The notes under the pieces: model-generated
What the model saw: the letters and a program-made list of their open reading frames with translations, nothing else
Databases searched by the model: none
What the model was told of the DNA's origin: nothing
Made by a program: the position numbers and the translations under genes
DNA from: Pedobacter sp. Bi126
Lineage (GTDB): Bacteria; Bacteroidota; Bacteroidia; Sphingobacteriales; Sphingobacteriaceae
Reading direction: 5' to 3'
NCBI RefSeq assembly: GCF_918698245.1
Contig: NZ_CAKKMS010000002.1
Coordinates: forward strand, 620,001-684,000
DNA length: 64,000 bases
Part shown: piece after piece, positions 1 through 9,878 of the stretch
How positions within the stretch are numbered: the first letter of the stretch is position 1
Layout: each line of letters starts with the position of its first letter

Positions 1-2429
1 GTGTTTGGGATAATTTCGGGCATGAATCTGGCTGGAGCGCTTCGGCCTTTTGGCAAATGGGATTGCTCAACACAGCCGATTGGAAAGGCGCAAAATGGAT
101 TGCCTACGAAAAGCTGGCGGATTCTAACGTAAATAGCCTGCCAACGGATGGTAAAAAAGACAAATACATAGGCAATAACATCTTGCCAATGTTCCGCAAA
201 GGTTTTACGGTAACGAAGACAATTAAAAAAGCTACAGCTTTTATTTCTGGTTTAGGCCATTTTGAAATGAGTTTAAACGGAGCGAAAGTTGGCGATGACT
301 TTTTAGCACCCGGCTGGACGAAGTATGATAAAGAGGTCTTGTACCTGACTTATGATTTAACTAAACTGCTTAAGAGAGGTGAAAATGCAATAGGAGTGAT
401 GCTGGGCAATGGTTTTTATTATATTCCTCCTGTTAAAGAAAGGTATAGAAAATTAAAGGTAGCCTATGGTTATCCGAAAATGATCTGCAGGTTGTTGATC
501 GAATATACAGATGGAACTTCAGCGAATATCATCAGTAACCAAAGTTGGAAAACCGCACCATCGCCCATAACTTTTTCAAGCATTTATGGCGGTGAAGATT
601 ACAATGGCAACCTCGAGCAAAAAGGATGGAATTTAGCAGGTTTTAACGATAACAAATGGAAATCATCGTTATTGGTTGATGGTCCGAAGCTAAATGCACA
701 GAAAGAAGAACCTGTAAAGATTTTCGAAAATTTTTCACCTCAAAATATTAATCCGGTTGCCAATGGCGAATGGGTTTATGATATGGGCCAGAACGCTTCT
801 GCAATTATCGAATTGAAAGTACGGGGTAAAAAAGGCGATACGATCCGCATTACTCCAGCCGAATTATTAAAAGCTGATGGTTCGGCAACACAAAAAAATA
901 TCGGCAGCCCATCTTACTTTACCTACATTTTAAAAGGAGATGGTTTGGAAACCTGGCGTCCTAAATTCTTTTATACAGGCTTTCGCTACCTGCAGGTTAA
1001 AGGAGCTGTTCCAAGCGGTAAGGCAAATCAATCTGGCAAATCAGTCATAGAAGATTTAAAAGCCTTGCACATCCGAAATGCTGCTGAGCAGGTAGGTAAG
1101 TTTTCATCGTCTAACGAATTGTTCAATAAAACTTTCAGCCTGATCGATTGGGCGGTTAAAAGCAACATGGTGAGTGTTTTTACTGATTGTCCGCATCGTG
1201 AAAAATTGGGCTGGTTAGAGGAATTGCATTTAATGGGCAGTTCTGTAAGATATAATTACAATGCTGCACCTTTGTTTAAAAAAGCCTTGCAAGACATGAA
1301 GAACTCGCAACTGGCCAGTGGTTTAATTCCTGAAATTGCACCGGAATACGTAAAATTTGAATGGGGCGGCGATATGTTCCGCGATTCGCCTGAATGGGGC
1401 AGCAGTGGGATTTTAATGCCATGGTATTTGTACCAGTGGTATGGCGATAAACAGGCTATGGTTGATTATTACCCGATGATGCAGCGTTACATCGCTTATT
1501 TGGGTACCAAAGCAAATAACCACATTTTATCACAAGGTTTAGGCGATTGGTATGATCTGGGGCCAAAGCCTCCCGGCGTTTCTCAGTTAACGCCAATGGG
1601 CGTTACGGGTACAGCCATTTATTATTATGATTTAAAAATCTTAGAAAAAACGGCTACGCTACTAGGCAAAAAGGCTGATGCAATAGTCTATGCGAAACTT
1701 GCCATTGAAGTGAAAAATGCATTTAACCATAAATTCTTTGATCCAAAAAGCAAACAATATGCAACGGGATCTCAAACTGCAAATGCAATGGCGGTTTATA
1801 TGGAACTGGTTGAAGAAAAGCATAAAAACGCAGTAATCGCGAATTTGGTTAAAGATATCAGAGATCGTAAAAACAGTTTAACAGCAGGCGATATAGGTTA
1901 TCGTTATGTGTTGCGCGTTTTAGAAGATGCCGGTAAATCGGACGTGATTTTTGATATGAACAGCCGTTCGGATGTACCTGGTTATGGCATGCAACTGGCC
2001 AAAGGCGCAACGGCTTTAACCGAATCGTGGGCCGCTTTGCCAACCGTATCCAACAATCATTTTATGCTGGGGCACTTAATGGAATGGCTGTACAGTGGTG
2101 TTGGCGGCATCCGTCAGGCAGAAAATTCCATTGCTTTTAACCATATTAAAATTGAACCAGAAGTAGTTGGCGATTTAACCTCGGCTGATGTGCGTTACAA
2201 TTCACCTTATGGTAAAATTTCTTGCAAATGGGAAAAAACAGACCAAACTTTTACACTGGAGGTGAATATCCCGGTAAATACAAAAGCAACAATTTATTTT
2301 CCGGTTTTGCCGAAATATGAAATCTCCGAAGAAAACAATTCGACATTTACGGATGCAGGAATAGCAGACGGGAAAGCTAAGGTTGTTATAGGATCAGGTT
2401 ATTATAAGTTTAATTTAAAGTACAAATGA
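1..2429 (+). CDS. Alpha-L-rhamnosidase, GH78 family (5' end outside window)
   Basis: Retaining no start in the window: the frame is open from base 3, and the residues before the first ATG (base 57) read VWDNFGHESGWS, a typical linker of the N-terminal beta-sandwich of GH78, so the true start lies upstream. GH78 enzymes invert alpha-L-rhamnosyl bonds of pectic rhamnogalacturonan and related glycans. The GH78 catalytic signature DCPHREKLGWLEE lies at about bases 1185-1223 and includes the acidic residues expected of the general acid; an (alpha/alpha)6 barrel and C-terminal beta domain follow, with ESWAALPTVSNNH near base 2020. It overlaps the next gene by 4 bases (ATGA), which indicates translational coupling. 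Family assignment is firm; the substrate is inferred from the family and the neighbouring GH106, GH127 and GH2 genes. Confidence 0.93.
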   Translation, partial: VWDNFGHESGWSASAFWQMGLLNTADWKGAKWIAYEKLADSNVNSLPTDGKKDKYIGNNILPMFRKGFTVTKTIKKATAFISGLGHFEMSLNGAKVGDDFLAPGWTKYDKEVLYLTYDLTKLLKRGENAIGVMLGNGFYYIPPVKERYRKLKVAYGYPKMICRLLIEYTDGTSANIISNQSWKTAPSPITFSSIYGGEDYNGNLEQKGWNLAGFNDNKWKSSLLVDGPKLNAQKEEPVKIFENFSPQNINPVANGEWVYDMGQNASAIIELKVRGKKGDTIRITPAELLKADGSATQKNIGSPSYFTYILKGDGLETWRPKFFYTGFRYLQVKGAVPSGKANQSGKSVIEDLKALHIRNAAEQVGKFSSSNELFNKTFSLIDWAVKSNMVSVFTDCPHREKLGWLEELHLMGSSVRYNYNAAPLFKKALQDMKNSQLASGLIPEIAPEYVKFEWGGDMFRDSPEWGSSGILMPWYLYQWYGDKQAMVDYYPMMQRYIAYLGTKANNHILSQGLGDWYDLGPKPPGVSQLTPMGVTGTAIYYYDLKILEKTATLLGKKADAIVYAKLAIEVKNAFNHKFFDPKSKQYATGSQTANAMAVYMELVEEKHKNAVIANLVKDIRDRKNSLTAGDIGYRYVLRVLEDAGKSDVIFDMNSRSDVPGYGMQLAKGATALTESWAALPTVSNNHFMLGHLMEWLYSGVGGIRQAENSIAFNHIKIEPEVVGDLTSADVRYNSPYGKISCKWEKTDQTFTLEVNIPVNTKATIYFPVLPKYEISEENNSTFTDAGIADGKAKVVIGSGYYKFNLKYK

Positions 2430-3538
2430 AAAAGATAATCCTCGCATTTTTCCTTTTTGTAAGTGCATTAAAATTGAATGCGCAAACCATTAATCCTGTT
2501 TCAGCCGAAACCATGGAAAAGATTTATCAGGAAGTAAAAACGCCTTATAAATATGGCTTGGTAATGGTTCCTGAAGATAAAGACCACAAAATGGATTGCC
2601 CAACAGTTTTCCGCAAGGGAAAGTTTTGGTACATGACCTATCTTATTTTTAGTGGTCGTGGTTACGAAACCTGGCTGGCAAAAAGTAAAGATTTATTGCA
2701 CTGGGAAAATCAGGGCAAATTGATGTCGTTTGGCGATGCTGGCCATTGGGACGATAACCAAAAGGCAGGTTATAATGCCTTATTGGATACCAAATGGGGC
2801 GGAAGTTATACGGCAAATCAGTTCGATGGTAAATATTGGATGTCGTATTTCGGTGGTAAAGAAAAAGGTTACGAAGTAGAGCCTTTATCCATCGGGATAG
2901 CTTATACCACAAAAGATCCATCAATAGTTCAGGAATGGAATAGGCTCGATAAACCTGTTCTGGCTTCGGGTGATGCAGATGTACGTTGGTGGGAAAACCG
3001 GAACAAATTATTTAAAAGTACAGTAATTGAAGATAAACAGAAGTTGACAGGACATCGTTTTGTAATGTACTATAATGCTGTAGGCGATTCTTTGGCAAAC
3101 AATAAAAAAACACGCTGGTACGAACGGATCGGTATGGCGGTTTCTGATGACATGGTCCATTGGCAGCGGTTCAATAAAAATCCTGTTGTTCATCACCCTG
3201 TGGGCATTACTGGAGATGCTGTAATCCAGAACATTAATGGAACCTGGGTAATGTTTTACTTCGGTGCTTTCTGGCAAGATCGAAAAGATTCATTTAACCG
3301 CTTTGCCGCCTCAAATGACCTGGTAAACTGGACCGATTGGACAGGCAATAACTTAATAGAATCGTCAGAGAAATACGATGAATTATACGCGCATAAATCT
3401 TTCGTACTGAAATATAAAGGCACGGTGTACCATTTTTATTGTGCAGTAAATAAACTAGATCAGCGCGGCATTGCTGTGGCTACATCGAAAGATTTGGGTA
3501 AGAGTAAAGTGAATTTTGTAAGCGAAACAAAGAAATAA
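2426..3538 (+). CDS. Secreted five-bladed beta-propeller glycosidase (GH43/GH130-like)
   Basis: A 370-residue protein with a clear Sec signal peptide (MKKIILAFFLFVSALKLNAQ, cleavage after about residue 20). The mature part has the repeated blade pattern of five-bladed propeller hydrolases: DCPTVFRKGKFWYMTY near residue 60, an SKDLLHWEN blade, then MAVSDDMVHWQRF and ASNDLVNWTDW blades. The Asp of the DCPTV strand sits where such enzymes keep a catalytic acid, but I cannot assign the exact GH family. The start codon overlaps the stop of the GH78 gene (ATGA), and the GH2 gene starts 1 base after its stop, so the three form one operon. Likely periplasmic trimming of side chains of the same glycan; this is inference. 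Confidence 0.75.
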   Translation: MKKIILAFFLFVSALKLNAQTINPVSAETMEKIYQEVKTPYKYGLVMVPEDKDHKMDCPTVFRKGKFWYMTYLIFSGRGYETWLAKSKDLLHWENQGKLMSFGDAGHWDDNQKAGYNALLDTKWGGSYTANQFDGKYWMSYFGGKEKGYEVEPLSIGIAYTTKDPSIVQEWNRLDKPVLASGDADVRWWENRNKLFKSTVIEDKQKLTGHRFVMYYNAVGDSLANNKKTRWYERIGMAVSDDMVHWQRFNKNPVVHHPVGITGDAVIQNINGTWVMFYFGAFWQDRKDSFNRFAASNDLVNWTDWTGNNLIESSEKYDELYAHKSFVLKYKGTVYHFYCAVNKLDQRGIAVATSKDLGKSKVNFVSETKK

Positions 3539-3539
3539 C

Positions 3540-6101
3540 ATGAGAAGGCTACCTAATTTTAAAGTTGTAATTTTTCTGACATTCGGTTTGTGGGCATCCC
3601 GTCATTGCGAGGCACGAAGCAATCCTAATGCGAAAGAACAGCCAACCCATAGTAGTAAGATTGTTTCGTGCCTCGCAATGACGACCAATCGAGATAAGAT
3701 TAGGCCAGAACCCCGCACCAGAACCAGCTTTAACAAAGATTGGAAATTCTTTTTAGGGGACGAAGCAAATGCAAAATCTCCAGCATACAACGATCTTAAA
3801 TGGAGAAAACTCACTTTACCGCATGATTGGAGTATTGAAGGCAAATTCGACGAGAAAAATCCTGCAAAACCTGAAGGTGGTGGTTTGCCTACAGGTATAG
3901 GCTGGTACAGAAAACAATTTACAGCTCCTGCCAATTTTAAGGATAGATTAATCACCATCGAATTCGACGGCGTGTATAAAAACAGTGAAGTTTGGATCAA
4001 TGGTCAATACTTGGGCAAAAGGCCTTACGGCTACAGCTCTTTTTCTTACGAGATTAGCAGATTCTTAAAAGCTGGGAAAAATATCATTGCAGTTAAAGTT
4101 GATAATTCAGCACAGCCTGATTCTCGCTGGTATTCAGGTTCAGGGATTTACAGAAATGTATGGCTTACATCTGCAGCAAAGGTTTCAGTAAAACGTAATG
4201 GCACTTTTGTAAAAACCTTTGTAATCAGCGGCGATAAAGGCCAAAGTAATGAAAGCAGAAAATTAAAACCTGGTGAAAGTATCGCGTCAGTAAATGCGGA
4301 AATCGAGATTGAAAATAAATTCAAAACAAAAGGTATTTATAAAATTATAACGACCATTTTGGATGATAAAAATATCCAATTGCAAAAAAAGGAATGGCCG
4401 CTCAATACCAGCGAAAATTCTACAACAATGTCGATTAATGGTCTTGGAATAGCTAATCCTAAACTGTGGTCAGTTGATCATCCGACCATGTACAAGTTGG
4501 TGGTAGAAATTGCACAAGCTGATGGGAAGATTATTGATCAGTATGTAACACCTTTTGGGGTGCGTGAATTCAATTTCGATGCAGCTAAAGGCTTTTCATT
4601 AAACGGAAAACCTATGAAAATTTTAGGCGTTTGTTTGCATCACGATTTAGGTGCCTTGGGTGCTGCTGTGAATGTGAGGGCAATGGAACGCCAACTGGAA
4701 ATTATGAAAGCAATGGGGGTGAACGCTATCCGTACAGCGCATAATCCACCTGCTCCTGAATTTTTAGATTTATGCGATAAAATGGGCTTCCTGGTTATGG
4801 ATGAGGCTTTCGATATGTGGGTGAAAAAGAAAACCAAAAACGATTACCACCTCAATTTTCCAGCCTGGCACAAAAGAGATCTGGAAGAAATGATCAAACG
4901 CGATCGTAATCACCCGTCGATTATCCTTTGGAGCATCGGCAACGAAATCCGCGAGCAGTTTGACAGTACAGGCATCGCGATTACAAAAGAATTGGTTGGC
5001 ATCGTTAAAAACTTAGATAAAACCCGGCCCGTAATCTCAGCTTTAACAGAAACCAAAGCCGAAAAAAACTTCATCTATCAGGCCAATGCATTAGATGTTT
5101 ATGGACTAAACTATAACCATAAACTGTATAAAGATTTTCCTAAAAATTATCCTGGAGTGAAGTTTTTGGCTACAGAAACCACTTCGGCTTTAGAAACCAG
5201 GGGTTTTTACGATACAGCCGATACCATCCGTCGCTGGCCAAAAGATGGAAAAACGAAATTTACAGAGGGAAATAACGAGTGGTCGGCATCGGCTTACGAC
5301 AATGTTTCAGCTTATTGGGGTTCTACACACGAAGAAACCTGGGCAGCAGCAAAAAAATATGATCATGTTTCAGGTTTATTTGTTTGGACAGGTTTCGATT
5401 ACCTGGGGGAGCCTTTACCTTATCCTTGGCCAGCAAGAAGCTCATACTTTGGAATTGTTGATTTGGCAGGTTTCCCCAAAGATTCCTATTACATGTACCA
5501 GAGCGAGTGGACAAATAAACCTGTGTTACACCTTCTGCCGCATTGGAACTGGAAACAAGGAAAATCGGTAGAAGTTTGGGCGTATTACAACAATGCTGAT
5601 GAAGTAGAATTGTACCTGAACGGGAAATCGTTAGGAAAAAAATCAAAGCAGGGTGATGATTTACATGTGTTTTGGAATGTACCTTTTGAACCAGGAACTT
5701 TAAAGGCAGTATCCCGTAAAAGTGGCAAAGAGGTTTTAGTACGTGAAGTTAAGACCGCAGGAGATCCGGCAAAGATTGAATTAATCGCAGACAGGAAAAA
5801 TATTAAAGCTGATGGTAAGGATTTATCGTTTGTAACCATTCGCGTTTTGGACGCTGCTGGTAACGTAGTGCCAAATGCAGATAATCTGGTTGATTTTCAG
5901 GTTGAAGGTGTTGGGTTTATTGCAGGTGTTGATAATGGGTTTCAGGCAAGTTTAGAGCCTTTTAAAGCCAATTACCGTAAAGCTTTCCATGGTTTATGTT
6001 TGGCCGTTCTTCAATCAACAGAAAAAACCGGAACCATAAAATTAACAGCTTCATCAGCTGGTTTAGTTTCCTCGTCAATCACAATTAACACTGGGAAATA
6101 A
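3540..6101 (+). CDS. Beta-galactosidase-type glycoside hydrolase, GH2
   Basis: An 853-residue retaining GH2 enzyme: jelly-roll sugar-binding domain (about residues 60-220, including DLKWRKLTLPHDWS), immunoglobulin-like domain, TIM barrel, then C-terminal domains with a DUF4982-like segment. The acid/base Glu is in SIGNEIRE (E469) and the candidate nucleophile in ATETTSA (E546). GH2 members release beta-galactose, beta-glucuronate or beta-mannose; beta-galactosidase is most likely but unproven. The N-terminal hydrophobic stretch (residues 9-20) looks like a signal peptide, but residues 21-48 are encoded by an interspersed palindromic repeat (3600-3683) read in frame, directly after the hydrophobic core. 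Third gene of the GH78 operon. Its end is followed by another repeat element. Confidence 0.9.
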   Translation: MRRLPNFKVVIFLTFGLWASRHCEARSNPNAKEQPTHSSKIVSCLAMTTNRDKIRPEPRTRTSFNKDWKFFLGDEANAKSPAYNDLKWRKLTLPHDWSIEGKFDEKNPAKPEGGGLPTGIGWYRKQFTAPANFKDRLITIEFDGVYKNSEVWINGQYLGKRPYGYSSFSYEISRFLKAGKNIIAVKVDNSAQPDSRWYSGSGIYRNVWLTSAAKVSVKRNGTFVKTFVISGDKGQSNESRKLKPGESIASVNAEIEIENKFKTKGIYKIITTILDDKNIQLQKKEWPLNTSENSTTMSINGLGIANPKLWSVDHPTMYKLVVEIAQADGKIIDQYVTPFGVREFNFDAAKGFSLNGKPMKILGVCLHHDLGALGAAVNVRAMERQLEIMKAMGVNAIRTAHNPPAPEFLDLCDKMGFLVMDEAFDMWVKKKTKNDYHLNFPAWHKRDLEEMIKRDRNHPSIILWSIGNEIREQFDSTGIAITKELVGIVKNLDKTRPVISALTETKAEKNFIYQANALDVYGLNYNHKLYKDFPKNYPGVKFLATETTSALETRGFYDTADTIRRWPKDGKTKFTEGNNEWSASAYDNVSAYWGSTHEETWAAAKKYDHVSGLFVWTGFDYLGEPLPYPWPARSSYFGIVDLAGFPKDSYYMYQSEWTNKPVLHLLPHWNWKQGKSVEVWAYYNNADEVELYLNGKSLGKKSKQGDDLHVFWNVPFEPGTLKAVSRKSGKEVLVREVKTAGDPAKIELIADRKNIKADGKDLSFVTIRVLDAAGNVVPNADNLVDFQVEGVGFIAGVDNGFQASLEPFKANYRKAFHGLCLAVLQSTEKTGTIKLTASSAGLVSSSITINTGK
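3600..3683. repeat. Palindromic interspersed repeat (CGTCATTGCGAGG type) inside the GH2 gene
   Basis: Two 25-base arms (3600-3624 and 3659-3683) are reverse complements with a single mismatch; the left arm starts CGTCATTGCGAGGCACGAAG. The same arms occur between genes at 12203-12290 and 26826-26924, and a half copy at 8666-8690, so this is an interspersed element. Here it is translated within the GH2 signal-peptide region, and its 84 bases keep the frame. Confidence 0.9.
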
Positions 6102-6120
6102 TGAGGAAATCCAAATTTTT

Positions 6121-6191
6121 AACCACAAAGACACGAAGAACACAAAGCTTTTTAAAGATTATTTCTTGGTGTACTTTGTGCCTTGGTGGTT
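6121..6191. repeat. Palindromic repeat, AACCACAAAGACAC type
   Basis: The left arm AACCACAAAGACACGAAG and the right arm ending in GTGCCTTGGTGGTT are imperfect inverted copies flanking an AT-rich centre. The element fills the gap between the GH2 gene and the next operon (6102-6247). The same motif occurs as three units inside the 5' part of the DUF5703 gene at 22075-22470. It could act as a transcription-attenuating hairpin at the operon boundary, but that is inference. Confidence 0.8.
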
Positions 6192-6247
6192 CCCTTTTCT
6201 TTGATAGAAGGAATAGCGCATGATAAGAAATAATTAAAATAAGATAA

Positions 6248-7408
6248 GTGGAAAAGACGATAAATTTAAAAGGAATAACCTGGAACCATAGCCGTGGGCT
6301 TTTGCCAATGGTGGCTACGGCACAACGATTTTCCGAATTGCAACCAAATGTAAATATCACCTGGGAGAAAAGAAGTTTGCAGCAATTTGCCGATTTTTCA
6401 ATCCAGGAATTGGCAGAACGGTTTGATCTGCTGGTGATCGATCATCCCTGGGCAGGTTTTGCCGCCAAAACAAAATCAATAGTGCCTTTGGATCTTTATC
6501 TTTCTCAAGAATATTTGAAAGATCAGGAAGAAAATTCGGTAGGTCAATCTTATGAAAGTTATTTCTATGATGAACACTTATGGGCTTTACCGATAGATGC
6601 GGCAACTCCTGTAGCAGCTTCAAGACCAGATTTATTAGTTCAAAAGGATTTGCAATTGCCTAAATCTTTTGAAGATCTATTGGCACTTGCCGATAAAGGT
6701 TTAGTTGCCTTTGCAGGTATTCCGATTGATGTATTAATGAATTTTTATACCCTTTGCTGCTCTTTAGGGGAAGATCCTTGTCAAGGTGATGAGCAGGTGG
6801 TTTCTAAGGAAATTGGTGTTCGGGCATTGCAAATGTACCGGGAACTGGCTTCCAAAATAGATAAAGCAAACTTCGGTCGAAACCCGATCCAGGTATATGA
6901 GGCGATGACTTTAACGGATGAAATAGCATATTGCCCGTTTGCATATGGCTACTCGAACTATTCGCGTAACGGTTATGCACGCAAAACCCTGCATTTCCAC
7001 GATATGATTGCTTTAGATGGTAAAACCAATCTGAGAAGCACATTGGGTGGAACAGGTTTAGCCATTTCTGCCAAATGCGAACAATTGGAAATTGCGGCTA
7101 AATATGCAGAATTCGTAGGTTCACCGGCTTGTCAGTCTACTTTGTTTTTTGAGAGTGGTGGTCAGCCAGGGCATTTAGCGGCATGGAAAAATGAAGAAGT
7201 CAACCGCCAGAGCCAACATTATTTCCTGAATACTTTACCGGCCTTACAAAGAGCTTTTCTCCGTCCACGTTACCATGGTTCGATGTATTTTCAAGACCAT
7301 GCAGGCGATGTGGTGCGCGATTATTTAATGAATGGAGGCGATGAAATCCAGGTTTTATCGGCTATGAACAAATTATATCAGCAATCTAAAAGCTTAGTGT
7401 TATCATGA
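6248..7408 (+). CDS. Solute-binding-protein-fold protein without signal peptide
   Basis: A 386-residue protein resembling family 1 extracellular sugar-binding proteins (SBP_bac_1 type): an N-terminal half with FSELQPNVNITWEK and FDLLVIDHPWAG, a hinge, and later LRSTLGGTGLAISAKCEQLE followed by AAKYAEFVGSPACQS, the usual SBP pattern. It begins MEKTINLKGITWNHSRG and has no hydrophobic signal peptide or lipobox, so it should be cytoplasmic, unlike normal SBPs. The start is GTG at 6248; no upstream in-frame extension provides a signal. It overlaps the next CoA-transferase gene by 4 bases (ATGA). No ABC permease or ATPase gene is nearby. It may be an intracellular ligand-binding partner of the CoA-transferases; that role is inference. 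Confidence 0.7.
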   Translation: MEKTINLKGITWNHSRGLLPMVATAQRFSELQPNVNITWEKRSLQQFADFSIQELAERFDLLVIDHPWAGFAAKTKSIVPLDLYLSQEYLKDQEENSVGQSYESYFYDEHLWALPIDAATPVAASRPDLLVQKDLQLPKSFEDLLALADKGLVAFAGIPIDVLMNFYTLCCSLGEDPCQGDEQVVSKEIGVRALQMYRELASKIDKANFGRNPIQVYEAMTLTDEIAYCPFAYGYSNYSRNGYARKTLHFHDMIALDGKTNLRSTLGGTGLAISAKCEQLEIAAKYAEFVGSPACQSTLFFESGGQPGHLAAWKNEEVNRQSQHYFLNTLPALQRAFLRPRYHGSMYFQDHAGDVVRDYLMNGGDEIQVLSAMNKLYQQSKSLVLS

Positions 7409-8556
7409 ACAGACCGCTTGAAGGACTTTTGGTTTTAGAGTTTTGCCAATTTTTGGCAGGACCATCGGCTGGCTTGAAACTGGCCGATTTGGGTGCCCGT
7501 GTGATTAAAATCGAACGACCAAAAACAGGCGATGCTTGCAGGTCTTTATCCATTAAGAATCTTTTTGTCGATGAAGACAGCCTACTTTTTCACACCATCA
7601 ACCGGAATAAAGAAAGTTATACCGCCGATTTAAAAAATCCGGAAGATTTAGAACGACTTAAAAGATTAATCAGCAAGGCGGATGTGATGACACATAATTT
7701 TAGACCAGGAGTAATGGAAAAAATTGGTCTGGATTATGAAAACGTTCAAAAAGTCAATCCAAAAATTGTTTACGGAATGGTAACCGGCTATGGGAGTGAA
7801 GGCCCTTGGAAAAACAAGCCAGGTCAGGATTTATTGGTACAATCCGTTTCTGGATTAACATTTTTATCGGGTGTTGATGTAGACGGACCAGTTCCTTTCG
7901 GACTTTCCGTTTCGGATATTATGTGCGGAAACCATTTGGCACAAGGTATTATGGCCGCTTTAATCAAAAGGGCAAAAACCAATAAAAGTGTTTTGGTTGA
8001 GGTGAGCTTGCTCGAATCCATTTTAGATGTACAGTTTGAAGTATTAACCACTTACTTAAACGATGGTGGTAAATTGCCCGATAGAAGCGGAGCAAAAGGC
8101 AGTGCACACGCTTATTTAAGCGCTCCTTACGGCATGTACCAAACCAACGATGGTTATATCGCCATGGCCATGGGCAACCTGCCAAATATCTGTACGATCA
8201 TCAATTGCGATATTACCGATCTGTATGTGGAGGCAGGTTCAGCATTCGAAAACCGCGATAAATTAATTGTCCGCCTCGCCGAAACCTTTAAAAAAGAAGA
8301 TACAAAACATTGGGTTGATCTTTTGGAAGGCCATGGTATTTGGTGTGCAGAAGTATTAAATTATCAAACGGCTACAGCATTGAATACCTATAAAAGCCTA
8401 CAGATAGAACAGGAATTGGATTTAGATGAAGGTAAAAAAATAAAGACAACAGTAAGCCCGATTAGATTGGATAATGAAAAGTTATTTGCCAGTAAAGCAG
8501 CACCAAAACTTGGTTTTGATACAGCTGAGATTAATAAAGAGTTTGAATTAAGTTAA
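7405..8556 (+). CDS. CaiB/BaiF family (class III) CoA-transferase, first copy
   Basis: A 383-residue class III CoA-transferase, which moves CoA between carboxylic acids through an aspartyl-CoA anhydride. Visible family features are the N-terminal LVLEFCQFLAGPSAG strand-turn, [14 protein letters not shown] at residues 26-39, [18 protein letters not shown] at 94-111, [15 protein letters not shown] at 128-142 and the conserved Asp of SVSDIMCG (D171), the expected catalytic residue. It overlaps the preceding solute-binding gene by 4 bases. A paralogue starts 159 bases downstream after a repeat. Substrate is unknown; the MaoC hydratase and oxidoreductase further along suggest a CoA-activated organic acid pathway. 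Confidence 0.88.
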   Translation: MNRPLEGLLVLEFCQFLAGPSAGLKLADLGARVIKIERPKTGDACRSLSIKNLFVDEDSLLFHTINRNKESYTADLKNPEDLERLKRLISKADVMTHNFRPGVMEKIGLDYENVQKVNPKIVYGMVTGYGSEGPWKNKPGQDLLVQSVSGLTFLSGVDVDGPVPFGLSVSDIMCGNHLAQGIMAALIKRAKTNKSVLVEVSLLESILDVQFEVLTTYLNDGGKLPDRSGAKGSAHAYLSAPYGMYQTNDGYIAMAMGNLPNICTIINCDITDLYVEAGSAFENRDKLIVRLAETFKKEDTKHWVDLLEGHGIWCAEVLNYQTATALNTYKSLQIEQELDLDEGKKIKTTVSPIRLDNEKLFASKAAPKLGFDTAEINKEFELS

Positions 8557-8566
8557 TAAAATTGGT

Positions 8567-8692
8567 CGTCATTCCCGCGCAGGCGGGAATCTTAAAGCGC
8601 ATTGCATTACGATTCCCAATCGACTCGATAGCTATCGGGTTGGGAATGACGACCCATAAAAGATTGTTTCGTGCCTCGCAATAACGTAGTAC
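8567..8692. repeat. Composite palindromic repeat between the two CoA-transferase genes
   Basis: This gap holds an inverted pair, GTCGTCATTCCC at the left and GGGAATGACGAC near 8640-8651, enclosing smaller hairpins (CCCGC...GCGGG and CGATAGCTATCG). It is followed by a right half of the CGTCATTGCGAGG-type element (about 8666-8690). It appears to be two mobile palindromes placed side by side and splits an otherwise tightly packed operon. Confidence 0.75.
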
Positions 8693-8714
8693 GAAATTAA
8701 AAATAAACAAAATT

Positions 8715-9878
8715 ATGCTACCGCTTGAAGATTATTTAGTTATCGATTTCAGCCAGTTCCTATCGGGGCCATCAGCAAGCTTGCGCCTGGCCGATATGGG
8801 TGCGCGTGTAATCAAAATTGAGCGTTTGGGTGTAGGCGATATTTGCCGTACGCTTTATACCTCAAATCTGATTATGAACGGCGAATCATCTGTTTTTCAT
8901 GCCATCAACCGGAATAAAGAAAGCTTTGAAGTTGATTTAAAACGCGAAGAAGATTGTGAAATGGTACGCGAACTGCTTAAAAAAGCAGATGTAATGATCC
9001 ATAATTTCCGACCAGGGGTAATGGAGCGTTTAGGTTTCGATTATCAATCCGTTACCGCTTTAAATCCAACCCTAATTTATGGCGAAATTTCAGGCTATGG
9101 CAACAACACGGAATGGAAAAACAAACCCGGACAGGATTTACTTTTACAATCGGTTACCGGCCTAACCGCTTTAACCGGAAATGCCGGTAGTGGCCCTGTA
9201 GCCATGGGTTTATCCATTGTAGATATGTTGGCAGGCGCCCACTTGGCGCAGGGAATCCTGGCCTGTTTGTATAGAAAAGCGCTAAAAAACGTAGGTGGTT
9301 TTGTGCAGATCAGCATGATGGAATCCGCTTACGATTTCCAGTTTGAAACCATCACCACTTTTATGAATGATGGCGGATCTTTGCCCCAACGTTCTAAAAA
9401 GAACAATGCAAATGCATATTTAGGCGCTCCTTATGGGATTTATCAAACAGAAAACGGATATTTAGCCCTGGCGATGGGTTCAATTCCACAGTTGGGAAAT
9501 TTACTTGGCTGCGAGAAATTGGAAGAATATGTGGAAGTGAGCGAAGCATTCGATAAACGTGATGAGATTAAGGCCATTTTGGCCGATCATCTTTTATCGG
9601 CGACTACCGAAAAATGGCTTTCCATTTTAGAACCTGCCGATATTTGGTGTGCCGATGTATTAAACTGGAATGCTTTAATGGCCCATGAGGGTTTTAAGGT
9701 GTTGAAGATGGTTCAGGAAGTGGAAATGATTGATGGGTATAAATATGAAACCACCAGATGCCCGATCCGCATTGATGGCGAATTATTGACTTCAGCAATT
9801 GGTTCGCCAAAATTAGGACAGGATAATGAAAAAATTATCAAAGAATTTATAACACAGCATAGCACTACAAATGCATAA
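8715..9878 (+). CDS. CaiB/BaiF family (class III) CoA-transferase, second copy
   Basis: A 387-residue paralogue of the preceding gene, collinear over its whole length: [16 protein letters not shown] at residues 7-22, [15 protein letters not shown] at 25-39, [18 protein letters not shown] at 93-110, [10 protein letters not shown] with the conserved Asp at D170, and a shared IWCADVLNW segment near residue 310. Class III CoA-transferases are often dimers, so two tandem copies could form a heteromer or serve two substrates; this is inference. The start ATG follows an A-rich leader. The gene overlaps the following solute-binding gene by 8 bases, mirroring the coupling of the first transferase with the other solute-binding gene. 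Confidence 0.88.
   Translation: MLPLEDYLVIDFSQFLSGPSASLRLADMGARVIKIERLGVGDICRTLYTSNLIMNGESSVFHAINRNKESFEVDLKREEDCEMVRELLKKADVMIHNFRPGVMERLGFDYQSVTALNPTLIYGEISGYGNNTEWKNKPGQDLLLQSVTGLTALTGNAGSGPVAMGLSIVDMLAGAHLAQGILACLYRKALKNVGGFVQISMMESAYDFQFETITTFMNDGGSLPQRSKKNNANAYLGAPYGIYQTENGYLALAMGSIPQLGNLLGCEKLEEYVEVSEAFDKRDEIKAILADHLLSATTEKWLSILEPADIWCADVLNWNALMAHEGFKVLKMVQEVEMIDGYKYETTRCPIRIDGELLTSAIGSPKLGQDNEKIIKEFITQHSTTNA

Noticed and set aside
3602..4000. Minus-strand 132-codon frame inside the GH2 gene
   Set aside because: It is antisense to a conserved GH2 sugar-binding domain and has no own features.
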